Below, piece by piece: positions 1 to 14,800 of a DNA stretch of 64,000 nucleotides (position 1 is the first letter of the stretch; the number at the start of each line of letters is the position of its first letter). The notes below the pieces were generated by a model, which was given only the letters and a program-made list of their open reading frames with translations, was not told the origin of the DNA and made no database searches. This DNA comes from Nymphaea colorata. Lineage: Eukaryota > Streptophyta > Magnoliopsida > Nymphaeales > Nymphaeaceae. The position numbers and the translations under genes were made by a program. The DNA is taken from the NCBI RefSeq assembly GCF_008831285.2, contig NC_045138.2, positions 40,911,115 through 40,975,114 of the forward strand. The letters are read 5' to 3'.

Positions 1-104
1 TGTGTTGTAAACTATTTACAACTAACCGAAATATCATAATATCTTCTCCATGGACGTGCCAACACTGCCAGGGAATTCTGATCAAGATTTGGTAATGGTA
101 TTAG

Positions 105-1438
<1,334 letters not shown>

Positions 1439-4009
1439 AACTTGGTTGTGGATTATCGAAGAAGGGGATTCAGAAGAAAAGCTTATAGAAAATGCTTCAA
1501 TATGACGTGGCTATAAAGTGTGGAAGTTTGGATTGTTAGACAAGAATTTGGGCAATGGATTCTGCATTTGTTTATTAAGACCATCTTTGGTTTGACAGGT
1601 TGCTCAAATTAAATGATGAAGAATTGTGCTGGATTTGCCATCTTGAGAATCGAGACTGCTTTGCATTTCTCGGTGCTAAGAGAAAATTGGTTGCCTGAGT
1701 CTTATCTGTCGTTTTCTGCAAGCAAGATTTTCTGTGCCTTATGAAGTTGATTAAAGTCAGACAAGATGCGGAGATCTTCAGGTTGCTAATGGTCTGTCAA
1801 GTATGAGTGCATTGTGTGGATGTACGTGTACTTCTCTATAGGCTTTGGTTATTCATATGGATGCTGATTGGATTTGGAGCTTGATGCAAGTTTATCAAGT
1901 GGGCCTTTAGCTTATTCTGAGCCAAGGCCGTTTCTTGGGCAATGCAAGTGGATCATCACGTGTTTGGGAGCCTACTGATGAAGGAGTAGGCGAGGATGAG
2001 CAAGAACTTTTCAAGGTCGTGGTGTCCTTCCTTTTCTTTTTGAACAGCATAATTTAATGTTATGTTCTTTAGGTTCTGGTGTTTATGCGCCATGCCTGTG
2101 GCGAAGACTGTGATTCATGAGCTATTTTACTGGGAATGAGTATTTTGTTTGTTGCTTTCTCAGTGCTTCAATGAGGTTCTTGCCTTTTGGTCCAATGGTA
2201 ATTTTTGGCTTATTAGATGATGTAGGAATTACGTGATGAAGTTCCTAACCTTCATGGCCCCATAAACCTTTGAAAGAGCAGATCTGTTGTAGATGTGCTT
2301 CATTTTTAGGGTGAAAAAAAATTGAGTGTTATTAAAAGTGTGAAAACCAAGTCCTGTGACTTATTAACGGTTTCCCGTCATTGAGGCGTGAGGTCTTTCT
2401 GTCTTTTCATTTTTCTTTTTAATTTGACAACACTGCTTCAGCTCGAGGCCCTTTGTTTCTCTGGAAGCAGTACTGTATGGAAATGGGTTGAAGCAGTACT
2501 GTGTGGAAATGTACTAGTATTCTAGTTTCTATTTTCTAAATATCTGCTGTATTTTGCATAGAGTCTTATCGCTTTTGAAAAGCATATTTTTGTGAAAGAA
2601 AAATAACAGAAGATAATAATTGTCAGGAGATCATTGATCTGTTTGAGGTTCATGTCCCAATGAAAATGTGATGGACGCATTTACCTGCCTCATGGCGTGG
2701 CGGAGTGAAATCAGGTCCCTAATGTTATGCAAACCATTTTAATTGTTTCTTATACGAAAAAATTTCATCTGTGCTGAGAAATTGCATCTTATACGAAGTC
2801 GAAGACTCGGCTTATGTCTGATTAGGGTTGTGGAGGGTACCAGCACTTGGCAGTCATACAGTTGCAGTTTGAGTGTTATGGGCGTCGCGTTTCAGTTCAA
2901 GTAATTGAGCGATCAACTGAGAGTGTTGTTTTCCTATGACATACTGTGTCCAATGTCTTCTGATATATATATGACCTTCACAGACTGCAGTATCTTTTAA
3001 CGTATGGTTAAAAAGGATAAAATTTTACAGAAGTAAAATGAAAATTTTACAAAAGGTGGTATAACATATACAGTTTGTATTTCGCTCGTTTGCCTTTTTA
3101 AACAGAACAAATTCAAGCGTGAGTTCTATGTTATTTTTTTTCAAAAAATGGACCATGTTTTTTAAGAAACTACACGTCCCCTGTTTTTTTTTTCAGTTCC
3201 AACGGAATCATTACTCAGAGCACTAACTTTTCTTCTTGTTTTTTTACAGGATCAAGCAAAATATGTTCTACCCTCTGTTTTTCTGCTGCCATGTGGCAGG
3301 GTAGTCAGATGGCTGTCTTTTCTTCCTTCTTGCTTTCCTATTTGAGCAAGCACTATGCTGTAGACTTGTAGCTCTTTTCTGATGGATACCTGATCTGCAC
3401 ATGTAGTTATTTTAGGAGTGTGTGAACTCTAGACTCTTAATCCATCTTTTGTACCCAACTCGTTTGATGACTACTTATCAGTTAACCCCATGATTTTCAT
3501 AGACAAGAAGTCATGAAATGAAAAAGGAAAAAGAAAATAAACTTTTCTCCTGCTTTTTGTTGTATCACCAGAAGTCTAGCGCGTTCTTGTAGGTTAATTT
3601 CTTTCCAGTTACTAACGATTCAAACATCAAGTCCTTCTAGATTCATTTTTCAACCCGAAAAGACAAAAGTACCTCTTGGGCACTGGTCGCCTTTCCATGT
3701 TTGCTTTCTAGCTAGAAACTGCATCCAGAAATTTTAACTGATTGCGCTTTAAATGCTGTGACGCAGAAGATATATCCACTCATATTAGCTTCGTGGCAAA
3801 GAAAAAAAAAAAGAAAACCAGATCAATGGGATGAGACCCAATAATAAGCAACCATCAGACCTGTAATGGACAGTAAAAAGAGATACAGCAGCAGAGAACC
3901 AACAGTCGAATATTTTGGCATTCCTTAGCAAGAAGACAAAAAGCAGAAACATGGACTGCTGTCTAAGACAGTGGCGATCCATAGGAGCTCATGTGACACG
4001 ATCGGTTTA
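1439..4009. other. 3' flank of eIF4A-III and convergent intergenic region
   Basis: No protein-coding exon is recognisable here. The first several hundred bases after the stop are the likely eIF4A-III 3' UTR; I could not place a poly(A) site. The last 200 bases or so before 4010 should be the 3' UTR of the minus-strand protease. Between them the DNA is AT-rich with poly-T tracts (about 3130-3245) and no convincing transposon ends. Confidence 0.6.
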
Positions 4010-5287
4010 CTAGGTACAGAGCTCACGTGACACACCTAGACGAGAGTTTGGAATGTCATAGAGGACCCTGTGATTCTGCTGCTGCATGGTGGCAATCACG
4101 TTCACCACAGAGTTGACATTGACTGGTGCAGCAGCCATGGCCAAGCAGGATGTGGTGCCATAGGTACTGTGTATGAGAACATTCTCCTCCGGCAAGGTCA
4201 TGTTCATCCCGTCGAACTGGAATGTAATCGTCGGCGGCACAATTGGCGTACTGTAGCACGTATCGAACCCACCTAGCGAGGTCACCGGCTGGTTGATCCG
4301 TCGCCGGAACTCGTCTCGGACTGCGACGTATGCCGGGGCCACTAGGCGAGTCACCATGGTGCCCGAGTCGAATATGGTTCCAGCACCGGTGGTAGGGTCA
4401 AACGCCAACACATTGGGCGGAATGTTCACTGTCCTTCTCCCTACCTTTATCCCTGTCATGTTGACATAGTACAGTGATGGCCGTCTGGGGTTCGTTAGCA
4501 ATGGGGTGTAAAGTATCCGTGTCGGCTGGCCGACTGGTCCGAGACGCAACGAACCGGAGAAGTTCATAGACTTGGCATTGGGCAGGCAGTAAGAGAAGGT
4601 CTTCTGGTAGAGAGTGCCTGCTTGAGATAGGAGTGACAATGGTCCTCGGCCTAGTCCCAGCAGGCCCTGTGGTGGGATTGAGGTCCCAGTCACGGACTTA
4701 AGGCAGCCAAAAGCATAGCTGGGTATGGTGCTGCTGGCCAAAGTAAGCGAATCAACAGATAACAACGCCTCAAAGGATGAGTCGCCATACGTCATATTGA
4801 AATGGCAGTCCGACAAGGTGCAATATGAGTTGGATACTTGTCGGCATTGGGCCGCGCCGCATTGCAGCGGCTTGAAGGTCGTAGATTGTTCAAGAGTGAA
4901 GAGGGTAGGGGATGAGCAGCCGGTGCAGCCACTGCATGGCACCCATGCAGCATCATTGCTTGTGTCCATGACCATGAACAAGGTCTGACCGGGTGTGCCC
5001 ACATTGGCTTTGACCAAGTAGTTGCCTGCCTGCTGGAACTGGCGACCTGAGCCAACGGGCACGTCTGTTTTGGCTATGAGGTTGTCGAGGTAGATCAAGC
5101 GAGCCTTGTCATGGGCATTGATTTGGTCTAGAGAAGGAGGTGATGGGGATGACTTGAAAGGTGAGAGGTTGCTGTTCGCGGGTATGAGAGTTAGGGTCAC
5201 GGAGGGAGATGGGGAGGCACTGGTCAGCCATATGGCTGTGAAGAAGAAGAAGAAGAAGAAGCTAAAGGAAGTGAAGGGGTTTCCCAT
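4010..5287 (-). CDS. Secreted nepenthesin-type aspartyl protease (AED3-like, A1B family)
   Basis: Pepsin-like (MEROPS A1B) protease expected to be secreted to the apoplast. It is a single-exon ORF of 425 aa. Residues 1-25 form a signal peptide with a run of Phe encoded by TTC repeats. The first catalytic motif is MDTS (Asp108) and the second FDSGT (Asp307). Between them is the cysteine-rich nepenthesin insert (CSGCTGC at 118-124), followed by QGLLGLGRGPLSLLSQ, the usual region after the flap. The C-terminus, HRVLYDIPNSRLGVSRELCT, is the characteristic AED3/CDR1-like ending. I chose the ATG at 5285-5287 rather than the in-frame ATG at 5384-5386 because the upstream start would lie 5' of the TATA box and would bury the signal peptide. 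The family is tied to leaf defence and extracellular protein processing; this member's substrate cannot be told from sequence. Confidence 0.93.
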   Translation of the reverse strand: MGNPFTSFSFFFFFFFTAIWLTSASPSPSVTLTLIPANSNLSPFKSSPSPPSLDQINAHDKARLIYLDNLIAKTDVPVGSGRQFQQAGNYLVKANVGTPGQTLFMVMDTSNDAAWVPCSGCTGCSSPTLFTLEQSTTFKPLQCGAAQCRQVSNSYCTLSDCHFNMTYGDSSFEALLSVDSLTLASSTIPSYAFGCLKSVTGTSIPPQGLLGLGRGPLSLLSQAGTLYQKTFSYCLPNAKSMNFSGSLRLGPVGQPTRILYTPLLTNPRRPSLYYVNMTGIKVGRRTVNIPPNVLAFDPTTGAGTIFDSGTMVTRLVAPAYVAVRDEFRRRINQPVTSLGGFDTCYSTPIVPPTITFQFDGMNMTLPEENVLIHSTYGTTSCLAMAAAPVNVNSVVNVIATMQQQNHRVLYDIPNSRLGVSRELCT

Positions 5288-5330
5288 TGCGAGAGCTTGG
5301 TGTAAGAGATGAACAAGAGCGGGGGAGGGT

Positions 5331-5338
5331 CTATATAG
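5331..5338 (-). promoter_or_regulatory. TATA box of the aspartyl protease gene
   Basis: On the minus strand the sequence reads CTATATAG, about 45 bp upstream of the ATG at 5287. With a TSS some 30 bp downstream, the 5' UTR would be only about 15-20 nt. This spacing supports the downstream ATG as the true start. Confidence 0.7.
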
Positions 5339-8300
5339 CCTTTCTTTCGAGGAGGGTAGTACATTGGCATCCTTACTGGATTCCATTTGCTTTGTTTTTA
5401 GTGAATTATTTTACTTTCTTTTGTCAGTGGCTTCCTTCCTAATCAATTGTGTCATTTGGTGGCAGACTAGAAACTGGATACTTTGTGCCCAAAAGTTTTT
5501 TTCCTTTTTGTGCTTTTTGGGCATTGAAAATTGATAGAATGAGCCAAAATACAACAGGGAAAATGTATTTTTTTCTTTGCATGCTCTGCTTGGAACTTAG
5601 TCAATTGTTTACATTAAGAAAATGTGAGGATATGCCAAATTACAGCAGGAAATTGTGTTTCCTCTTCCTGGAATTGGGATTCGGGATTTGGTTAGATTAT
5701 TGTCAGGGAGGTGCTCATTGCTCGCTGCTCTAGGTGAAACTTAAGAAGTGAGAACAGTAACTCTTTATTCACGAAGAAGAAGGTTGACTTATTTAACGAT
5801 ATGATAGACAATTGCAGGTGGTGAGAAGAGAGATGTTAATGGATACGTTGAGACATGGACCCTAGGAAAATTCCCAGCCCTACTGACCTACAGTTTTAGT
5901 TTTTACCAATTACTGTCTTCGAGAGGCCTGGTGGTCAATGCTCGCCCAGGGCATACTTATCAATGAGCAAATCGGTTAAAGTATTTCAATCAAGGTTCCC
6001 GTTCCTCGTCGCCTTAACAAGAAAAATGAAAAAGTAGCAGGATAAGATCTAGTTTCCTTTTTCCATTACCTTTTGGCTCTAGATCTCCTCTTCATTCTTT
6101 GGGGACCTAGATCTTTTGCCCCAGTAGTTGGGATGTTGATTGCTTTAATCGGATGTTAGCAGGCAAGCATAAATTGGTGCATGATCCTCTAGGTATTAAG
6201 AGAACGACATGTGGTAGGTGTGGGGCTCTTTTGCTTTCAGAAAATCAGAAGGGTTAGGTCACATGCATCACATACCTAGTGGGTTTAATCATGGTCACAA
6301 AATATCGCCAGTTTTTTTCTCATATAAAGGGCAGGCACTTCTCAGTTTGAAGGCAAAATTTCTAATATCAAAACTTTTTTTTTTGCACAATTTTTTACTT
6401 CTGGATCAATTTTCTCATGTTTTGCAGACAAAAGGACAAGACCAATAATTCTTTTTTCAGTTTGTCAATATATTATTGTCGTTGTTTTACGTTGGGTTTC
6501 AGATGACGAGCTTGTTATCTATCCAACTTTGAAAATGGGGGGCAGGGAACAAGTACCTTCCAGACCCAAAACTTCAATCAGAATCACTCATCCTTGTCCT
6601 AGGAGCTCTGGAAAATACACCAAATATGTCCCCAATCAGATAAAGGATGAATCAGATCGTCGTTTGGCTAATCTGTATCACGCTTGAACGACAGTTCTTT
6701 CATATGGGCAGTGTGGAGCCGTTCTCCAATCCGTGCGGCAAGTTGGGAAATTCAGAGTTTGAAACTATGTACTGACAGAAAATTGGCATACTCGATTTCC
6801 CAGTTTGTCGAGGTACTAAGCCATGAACTAATAATTCATTCATACAAGTTGAATTCCAAAATTACTGTTGATTCACCGCATCCCTTTTCTGCATGTCTGT
6901 CGTGATTTTTTTTGCTGGCTGATCTGTGTACTTGCACCTTATAGTGTAAGGTCTGAAGTGAAAGCTTCTCCCAACCTCTAGAGCTTACACTACTCCAACA
7001 AGCATTTATGCAGTTTGTCGCGCACGGGATCAAAACAGTGACCAGCGTCTACTAGCCCAGAACCCTTCTCCATCGAAATAATGAAGAATCAACTTTATGA
7101 AAGCTTCCAGTTCGTGCATTAAGTTTTACCATTGTAAAAGCATCTCGAGATTTCTTCTTTTTGGTTGATTTTTATGGTTTGGTAACTCTTTTCGATGGGA
7201 AATGTCCTCTGATATATTCATTTGATCGCTTCTGTCTTCTTTAGAGAGTTAGTGACCTATGAAAACTGTAGGAAAGGTGACGGGGCCTTTTAGGCCTTCT
7301 ATTCCCGATTGCATTAATTTCTGTGAATTTGATGCGATCTTTTCGTAAGGCCTTGTAAAAAGTGAAAGGTGAAAGGTCTGGCTCGATGAATGTTAATGCC
7401 ACAGGATTTTACTTTTCTGCCGGACTTCTCGGCCATCATATCGCTGTCAAAGTCTTGGACGCTCTTCCTGTTTCGAGTAGAGGACACACCCACATAGGAA
7501 AACTGCAAAATTTGCCATTAAAAGATACAGTAGAAAAATGGAAAGGAATTTTAACTGTACTGTTTTACTGCTGGACTTCAGCAACTCAAGAATACTTCTG
7601 ATCACTGCATGGCACTGCCGCATAAAGAATCAGTGAAAAACTGTAGGACCCACTTGGCTCTCATGCATGCGGATGTCCAATTCTGAATTGTCCAAGAACT
7701 TCTTAACCCCTTTGTGTCCAGTAGCAGCAGATCCTTGCTCAATCTCACCTTGAAGGAATCCAATGGAGAGAACAGTCGGTTCCCGATACTTCACAGAAGC
7801 AATACCTTCAATTTGCTCATTTGTTAGTAGCACTATTGAAATTGCAGAGGACAGTCCAAGTATGTGAGCCAACTTCATGAAACCAAAACCAAGAACCATT
7901 CCATGCAAGTATGTCCTGTATGTTCAGTGCCACTCTGGAGCGTCACATGGTTTTTACAATAAAGAAAGATATTAGTCTTGGCACATACAAAAGGGCCAAC
8001 CAAGCCACTTAGTATATGGAATATGTGATCCATAAGAAGAAACCATGTGATACTTCTACAATGAAGGTAGGATCTGCAAAATGATGCACATCACTCTTGC
8101 TCCTGCTATGGTCAATGAAAGGGATGGGAGCACCCTCCATGATCCCGATGATGTAAGGTATCACGGGTTTCCTTTGACGAAAGATCTGGATCTAGACAGA
8201 GAGACAGAGAAAACAAGGCCCCGTGAACACTTTTTTGCTAACATTAGAGTACATCAAGCATTCTCTCTGGTAATCGTGGTTGTCCCCTTGCCGCCAATCT

Positions 8301-8819
8301 CCCTCCAAAAAGAGTCTTCCACTTTCTTTGCAGTAAACGGAACAAACTCGCATAAGTGATTTCACGTTGAGTGTGAGTGCGTGGCCATGTGCTGTCTTGG
8401 GATCCTGTTACAAATCTCTCTCTCCCTCACGAGGAATAGAAAGCTGCCAACAAGAAGAAAAAGAAAGAAGGCAGAACATGATGGCAGATACGGCTGGAAA
8501 GAGTCCAAAAGCGCGTTAAGAGCGAGTGAATGGCATTCACCATGTCCTGCTTTATCTGGGTACAGAGGATCAAGTGGGTTCCAGGTCCAGCTGGATAGGA
8601 TAATACTGTGTGCAGGCCTAGTTCGTGGTCCAAATCCATATTTAGGATTAAATTCAAGGGTTGCTTTCACCAAATTTGAATAACTTGTGGAAGCCCTCTG
8701 CTAAAAAGTGCCGATTCAAGTTCTAAACACCTAAGTTGGCACATTTTCTGTCAAACATAACCATGTGCCTTGGAGGTGATGGAGTCCAACTAACCCTTGA
8801 GAGAACTGACAGAAAATTT

Positions 8820-9030
8820 TATAGAACAGTGAGGTTTTACAAAGACATGTTCTCAGAACACGTGATCTAAGGACATCATACTCTTGTTTTAAGTTGCTCA
8901 TAGATCTGCCAATCAAATATTAGACGCAGCCGTATCCTGTTTTTTGAAATAAAAACATGGTGTTCTTGAAAAGTGTTTGCAGAACAGGTATTTCAATAAC
9001 ACAATGTTCTTATTAAATGACCTCTAAGTA
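8820..9030. repeat. Dispersed repeat, copy A (partner near 19200-19415)
   Basis: This stretch and the one at about 19200-19415 share a series of collinear blocks in the same orientation: AGATC..CCAATCAAAT..AGAC, then TTTTGAAATAA(A/G)AA followed by ATGG, and finally ATG(T/C)TCTT..TTAA. The copies differ by many substitutions and small indels. They look like members of one old non-autonomous element family, one intergenic and one inside Fd-GOGAT intron 31. Ends are approximate and no target duplication was found. Confidence 0.45.
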
Positions 9031-11020
9031 TTCTAAAGAAAGAAAGGGAGCAAACTCTACACTCAAATACTCGACCGAGCTAGTGGAACTTTTGCCAAAA
9101 GATTAAAACCAGGCAAAACTTACTGAAAAATTCACAGAACACGCCCAACTTGTAGCCCCATAAGAAAACATGCTCAAGCTTGAATTTTTCTATTCCATTC
9201 ATCTGCTTCTTTTACATGTAGTTCAGTTGACATATTCAAACCAGTGCAAGTTGTGGGTCTTTAAAAGTTGTTGGTTTTTCTTTTAAGTAAAATTTCCAAA
9301 ATTATTGTTGGTGGATCTTCATCTTGTTTTGTGAAGCCCGGATGCAATTAATTTAAAGTAGCAACTTGTCATTGTCGCTAATAATTGATCTAGTGCACAG
9401 CATTTCCACTAACGATGCATCTGCTCTCCTCTCATGTTTGCGAACTCCATGCATAGAAATCAGGAACTTGGTCACTCTCTACTCTGAGTTCCCAAAAAGG
9501 AACAGACACGAGAGCTTGATCATTCAGTTGCCTTGGCCTTGTGGTTCAGAATTGCAGCAACTTGCAGGCATTATATTGTAAGCTAGGTTGGATCCCACAT
9601 TCAAAATACTAACTAAAATCTGAAACAAAAAGGTACAAGTGCGACAAAGAAACAGATGTTTTCATGCACTTTTCTCGATGTAGGGAAGATACACCACTAG
9701 TCTACTTTTATGTTCATAGTGTCTGCTTGGAATGTTAAGATGCCCTGCACTAAACTTTGAGGTCATTGGCTTGTACAGATTGCTTTATAGCTTTTCAATT
9801 AAATTAATGATCATAAAGTCTGTTTGTTTGATCACGTGAAATAAGAGCCAAAACAATGAAACTATTTTTTCTAATTACTACTTAAAACTTTCTTTTTTTT
9901 TAATCAAGCAGGTTGATCTTTCTCCTTGTTTCCTTTTTCAATGATAGAAGCTCCATGTAGAAGTAGGTAAAGCTGCATGTAGGTTCATGTCATTTTTGGC
10001 TGTTCTAAGTCAGATTCCCTTCAACTTGATTTTTTATGTCGTAACATTTTCTTGAATCTGAGGTTCTGAACCGTCTGCACCCCATAAAGGAGGCAATCTA
10101 TGAGCGGGACACTGACAACCAAGCCCTGATGCGTTGTTGATTTATGCCCTTCTTTTCCTTACCAAAATTGACACAACAGGGGCTGGGAGGGGACAAGCTT
10201 CTGTTTGAATTTTCGAGGCGTCAACTCTCTGTACTACAAACAGGAGACCATTGATACACAAGTTAAAGCATAGTAAGGGCAGCACCTCCATCAAGTTGAA
10301 GTGTAGTAAGGCAACATCTCGAAGCACTGAAAGCAGACCCTACTCACCTAGAATGGGGTACCACTATTAAAAAGCGTTTGATTACATGGAAAGAAACTTT
10401 TTGAGGAGCCCATAGTCACAAGCATAATAAAACTGGAAATTGAATCCTGATTATTGCAAACACCAGTGCACCTTGACTGCCTTTCTATCAAAAGATTGAA
10501 GATTTTTCTTCGACATTTAATGAAGAGAAAAACAAAAGAGAATAATCTAATATGCATGATGTGTTTGAGTTATTCAAATAAAACTCGTCAATTAAATCCT
10601 ATGCTAACCTACTTGTACCAATATGAGAAGGGGAAATAATTTAACCTCCACAGGTGCGACTTTTTCTACCAGCATGGGATGAAAAATCCATCTTCCCTCT
10701 GTTTTGTAACTTTGTTAATTGTAAATTTAAGGAGGATGTTCAATGGGGCAACCCCAAATGAAAACTCGCAGAGGTAGGTGTGCGCTTAGGTGGGTAGCCG
10801 CCCACACAGGCTCACATAATTTATTTTATTTACATATTAGCTCCTCAGTCCTTAATATCTGAGACTTCATAGGTTAGTGCCTCTTAGCCACAAATTTCTG
10901 GTTTCAATGCTGAAGACATAACTTTTTTTAGTGCATGAAAAGTCACCAACTTGATTCAAGAATGAAAATTCTTGAAATCAAAATTTTATGTTTTAGTTCC
11001 TAATTCCATAAACAAAATAC

Positions 11021-11105
11021 CCCGTTTGTTTAATAATTTCAATCTCTTGAAAAATGAATATTCTGATTATAAAATTCCATGATTTTGAATACATCAAACG
11101 CCCCC
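11021..11105. mobile_element. Short MITE-like segment with CCCC-GTTTG / CAAAC-GCCCC ends
   Basis: The left end reads CCCCGTTTGTTTAAT and the right end ATCAAACGCCCCC, forming a short imperfect terminal inverted repeat around about 55 bp of AT-rich DNA with TCAATCTCTTGA-type inverted segments. This style of end is common in plant MITEs. No clean target duplication is visible, so this is tentative. Confidence 0.3.
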
Positions 11106-11495
11106 AAGGTTATTTCTGTAAGGTATAATGGGTGTAAACTGTAGTTGTTAAACATGGAAGCACCATTTATTTTTACTTGCATCTCTTATTTCTACGGCAA
11201 GTAGATGTTTTTATTCATGGGCAGCTCAGCAAGGGTGTGATGTGATATCTATAAACATGGATGCAAATTTTTTTTTATAAATTTGGCGTCTTCATGTGCT
11301 TCAGTTTTTTTAAAAAAGATGTGTTAAAAAAATGATTACTGGTTGGTAATAGATTAAGGTTTAATTTTTCTTTAATGTTTACTTAATGAAAATTGCTTTT
11401 GACTTAAACATTTAAGATCAACTCTTATACCTTTTAAGTTCTGACTTGTTTTGGAATTTGGGTAGGCCTACCATATATTGTTCAACTTGATGTCA

Positions 11496-11591
11496 CGCTT
11501 GTCACTATTTGCAGTATACCGCTTGTCACTATTTGCAGTATACCGAAACTTAACAGCACCACAAAATTAAAACAGCACCACAAAATTAAAA
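11496..11591. repeat. Two adjacent short tandem duplications (25 bp x2, 20 bp x2)
   Basis: A 25-bp unit beginning GCTTGTCACTATTTGCAG occurs twice back to back from about 11496 to 11545. It is followed by a 20-bp unit AACAGCACCACAAAATTAAA twice in about 11552-11591. The copies are essentially identical, so both duplications are recent. Confidence 0.85.
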
Positions 11592-11899
11592 CTCCTGTCT
11601 ATGCTCTAATTGAAACATGTTTCAATTTCTTTCGTTTAACCAGTTGCACCAAAAAAAACAAAAAAAGAAAGCTGAGAGGTTAGGTTGGTCTCCATGTGTA
11701 TGGACTGATTCATCTTTAAATAAAATAATGATATTTTTTATTTTAATATAATTTAAAACGGCCTATGTGAACCAGGCCGAAACAGCGTCCCGCTAGATTT
11801 CGGAGCCTGCCCAGATTATCAATACCATGGGAAAGGTCCGGAGAGTTGCAAAGATGGTCGAAACCGATTCTCAAATTAACCATCGACCTGGTCCGTTAC

Positions 11900-14800
11900 G
11901 GTACTTGACGGAGAAGGGAAAAGGAGAGGACGGGAGAGTCACTCGTATTATCCGGAGAGCATACTGGAGGAACAGAGCATCGTCGGTTCAGGCGACAAGA
12001 AAATGATGGTAAACACCGGAATCTTGGACGGACTGACGTTTTAAGGTTCCGGTGGGCACCATTTTTCTCATTCACTGCGGGAAGATGTGAACAAGGAGGT
12101 TGCGTTCTTTCTCCCCATGTCTTGCTTGTCCTGCATCCATGGTTCTCCATTCCTCCCATCTCCCCTGGTTCACATCTTTGCCAGCTTCCAAAAATTTTCG
12201 TTAATTTTTCTTATTTCTTATGTGAATTGTTCATTTGCTGGTTTTTTCTTTGTGCGACTCGTGTGCTCTCTGTGCCGAATTTCGTCAACATTGCTTGATT
12301 TTCCCTTTGGGCATGAAATTCTCTTTTCTAAGTACAACTTGATGAAGCAAATATCATGTCAAGACTCTGAAAGTTTCGTAATTAAAATAATGTTCGGCAT
12401 AGTTGCGTCTTCAGCGATTGATCCCTGCATGTGTACCGCTTTTAGTTCTTCAGGGAATCCAATTCTTTTTTTATTTCCAGGCCATTAGTTTGTTCTCAAT
12501 CCATTCTCCTACTCGAGGGAGTTGATTTGCCCCTTAATTTGATATATTTTTCTTGTTTCGTGACACTTGTACCCTCTTCATGGTTCACGATCCTTCCTTA
12601 GACACTAATGTTTGCTGAAATTAGTAGACTGGTGTTTATTAGATGCAAAAAGGACAAAAAGAAGATTGTTGATTAGTTTCTGGTAATTTATTTGAACTAA
12701 TTGTATGTGTAAATCATTGTATCTGAACAGATTATGATAAGAAGAAGTGAAAGAGGCTTTGAAAAATTTTAAGGTTATCTTAGCTTGCTGGCTAGAGTAA
12801 ATTTAAATTGTTCGTAGAAGATGGGGGTCCTACTACCAACCAGAAGCTTTATTATATAGCTGCTTTTTGCCTGCCTCCAAGTAATTCATTATCATTGGGA
12901 CTGGTGTGACTATGATTCTATGAACTATGTTACCCGAATCTTAGAGAAGTTGCTTTTGTGATTGTTTGTCGTAATATCTTGGTTCCTCAGTGTGAGAGTT
13001 TCATATGTTATAAACTTCTGCAGTCACCAAGAAGTACGATATTTATCCTTGTTCCACTTGTATGGGTCCAGAACCCAGGGCTGACCTAATTCTCCATTTA
13101 TTTGTATTTGGATTTAATTTATTGTATTACTCCAAATACTTGCCAGTCTCTCACTCTTCTTAGATATACAATCTATCCTATAAACATCATCGACTGCATG
13201 GTGCTATTATATCTGTTCATTGTCCATACCATTTAGATAACACTTGACTTCTCAAAAGTTATGGGCTTTCCAGCAGATCTTCCTAGTTTATCTAATCCAG
13301 ATTCCAGAGCTTGTTCTTCTATTATCCCAAACAGCTGGTATAATATATTTATAATTTATCTTATGCACGTTCACTCTTTGTTCTTACCACTATCCTCTGC
13401 CCCTTGCAATAAGTCTATGTGATAGTGAAGATATTGCTGGAGTCATGTGACACTGCCCTTTTAGTCTTGCTCTATGTGCTTATCATAAGAACTGATTGTC
13501 TTTAAGTATTCACTTAACAGAAAATTTATATGGTATTATTATGGTATTATTGGGCAACTTTGATATGTCATGTGCTATTTTAGTGACCTATATAGATGAC
13601 CCACTTCCATTATCCAGATAAGAGGAGCATAGGGGAATATGCTTCTTCTTGGGATAATTGCATGGGCTTGAAGCTAACAGTGCTAATTTGTCTTAGTCAT
13701 TTGGCTTTGGTGGCGGAAAGACTTCGACAAGCTTATTCATTGAAATTATTTGAAACTAGATGTTTTATCTTAGGGTAAGGATCAGCAATGAAGGCTAAAA
13801 ATATTGATAAATTCGGTTGAGTTATCATTACTAATTGAAGGTGGTTCAGAAATGATGTAATAGCTGGTTACCTTGCATGTTGATTTTTCTGATGATCAAA
13901 AGGCATGTATTGGTCTAATAATTCATAAGATCCCAAGCTAACTTTCTTATTTCGACATGTATGTAATTGTATATTGATTTTTCTGATGATCAAAAGGTAT
14001 GTATTGGTCTAATAATTCATAAGATCCCAAGCTAACTTTCCTATTTCAACATGTATGTATGTATGTATGTATGTCATGAACTATTAACTGTTACCTCTCT
14101 CTTTTCAACATTCACTTGTTTTCCTGTTCTTTTTTGGAGAAAATCCTGCTTAGATTTGCTATCTTACTTGAATTAAATAAAAAGTCAAGGGGGTAAGAAA
14201 GAGATGCAGTAATAACTAAGCTGTTGAAATTTAGCCATTACCCTTGTATACTACCTTTTAAGTTTTCTTGGTAGTCTTTCTTGTTTCCTCATCACTTAAA
14301 ATTGTTCACTGCATTGAATGTTGGTTGAGGCATAGCAGCTTAGGCCTTGAAATGATTTGTAGCTATCCAAGTCCAATTTTTATTCTAAGTACATAAATAA
14401 AAGCCTAACTGTTATTCTTGTCTTCTGAAGCTCATGCACGGTATTGTAACTTGAGAAAAAAAAACAATATTGCGGCCATGTATTGTACACCAAGTTGCTG
14501 ACTGAATGTCAGTTGTGCCTGTGGAAGTCCTTCCATACAATATTGTAACTTAGAATCTTTAGTCCCTGGTTCTAATAGTGTTGGGACTTTTATCTTTGTT
14601 CTTATTTTAGATTGCCGTTTGTTTGGCAAGTTTTCTAGCATTATTATGTTAAGTGTGTGTAACGAGTAACACACCATTTATGCTTCTGATTTTTCAGTTA
14701 GAGACCTATTTGCATCTTGAAAAGACAGGTTGTGAAATGAAAGACTGTTTCTTTCTATAGACAAATTAACTTGTCATCCCAGTTTTGTTCACCCCATGCC

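Larger units (their letters stand above)
5400..11900. other. Gene-poor intergenic region with diverged repeats
   Basis: About 6.5 kb in which I recognise no complete gene. It lies between the divergent protease (-) and phospholipase (+) genes. Contents I can name are a dispersed repeat copy (about 8820-9030), a short GTTTG-ended MITE-like segment (about 11021-11105) and two small tandem repeats (11496-11591). A 92-codon minus-strand open frame at 7630-7908 has protein-like composition but I cannot assign it. The rest is AT-rich, low-information DNA. Confidence 0.6.

Noticed and set aside
5288-5386. Upstream in-frame ATG extending the aspartyl protease by 33 residues
   Set aside because: It lies 5' of the TATA box at 5331-5338 and would place the signal peptide internally, so ATG 5287 is preferred.
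12087-12488. 133-codon plus-strand open frame rich in Phe, Ser and Leu
   Set aside because: Pyrimidine-rich leader DNA gives such frames by chance. It may overlap a 5' UTR but does not join the phospholipase frame in any obvious way.
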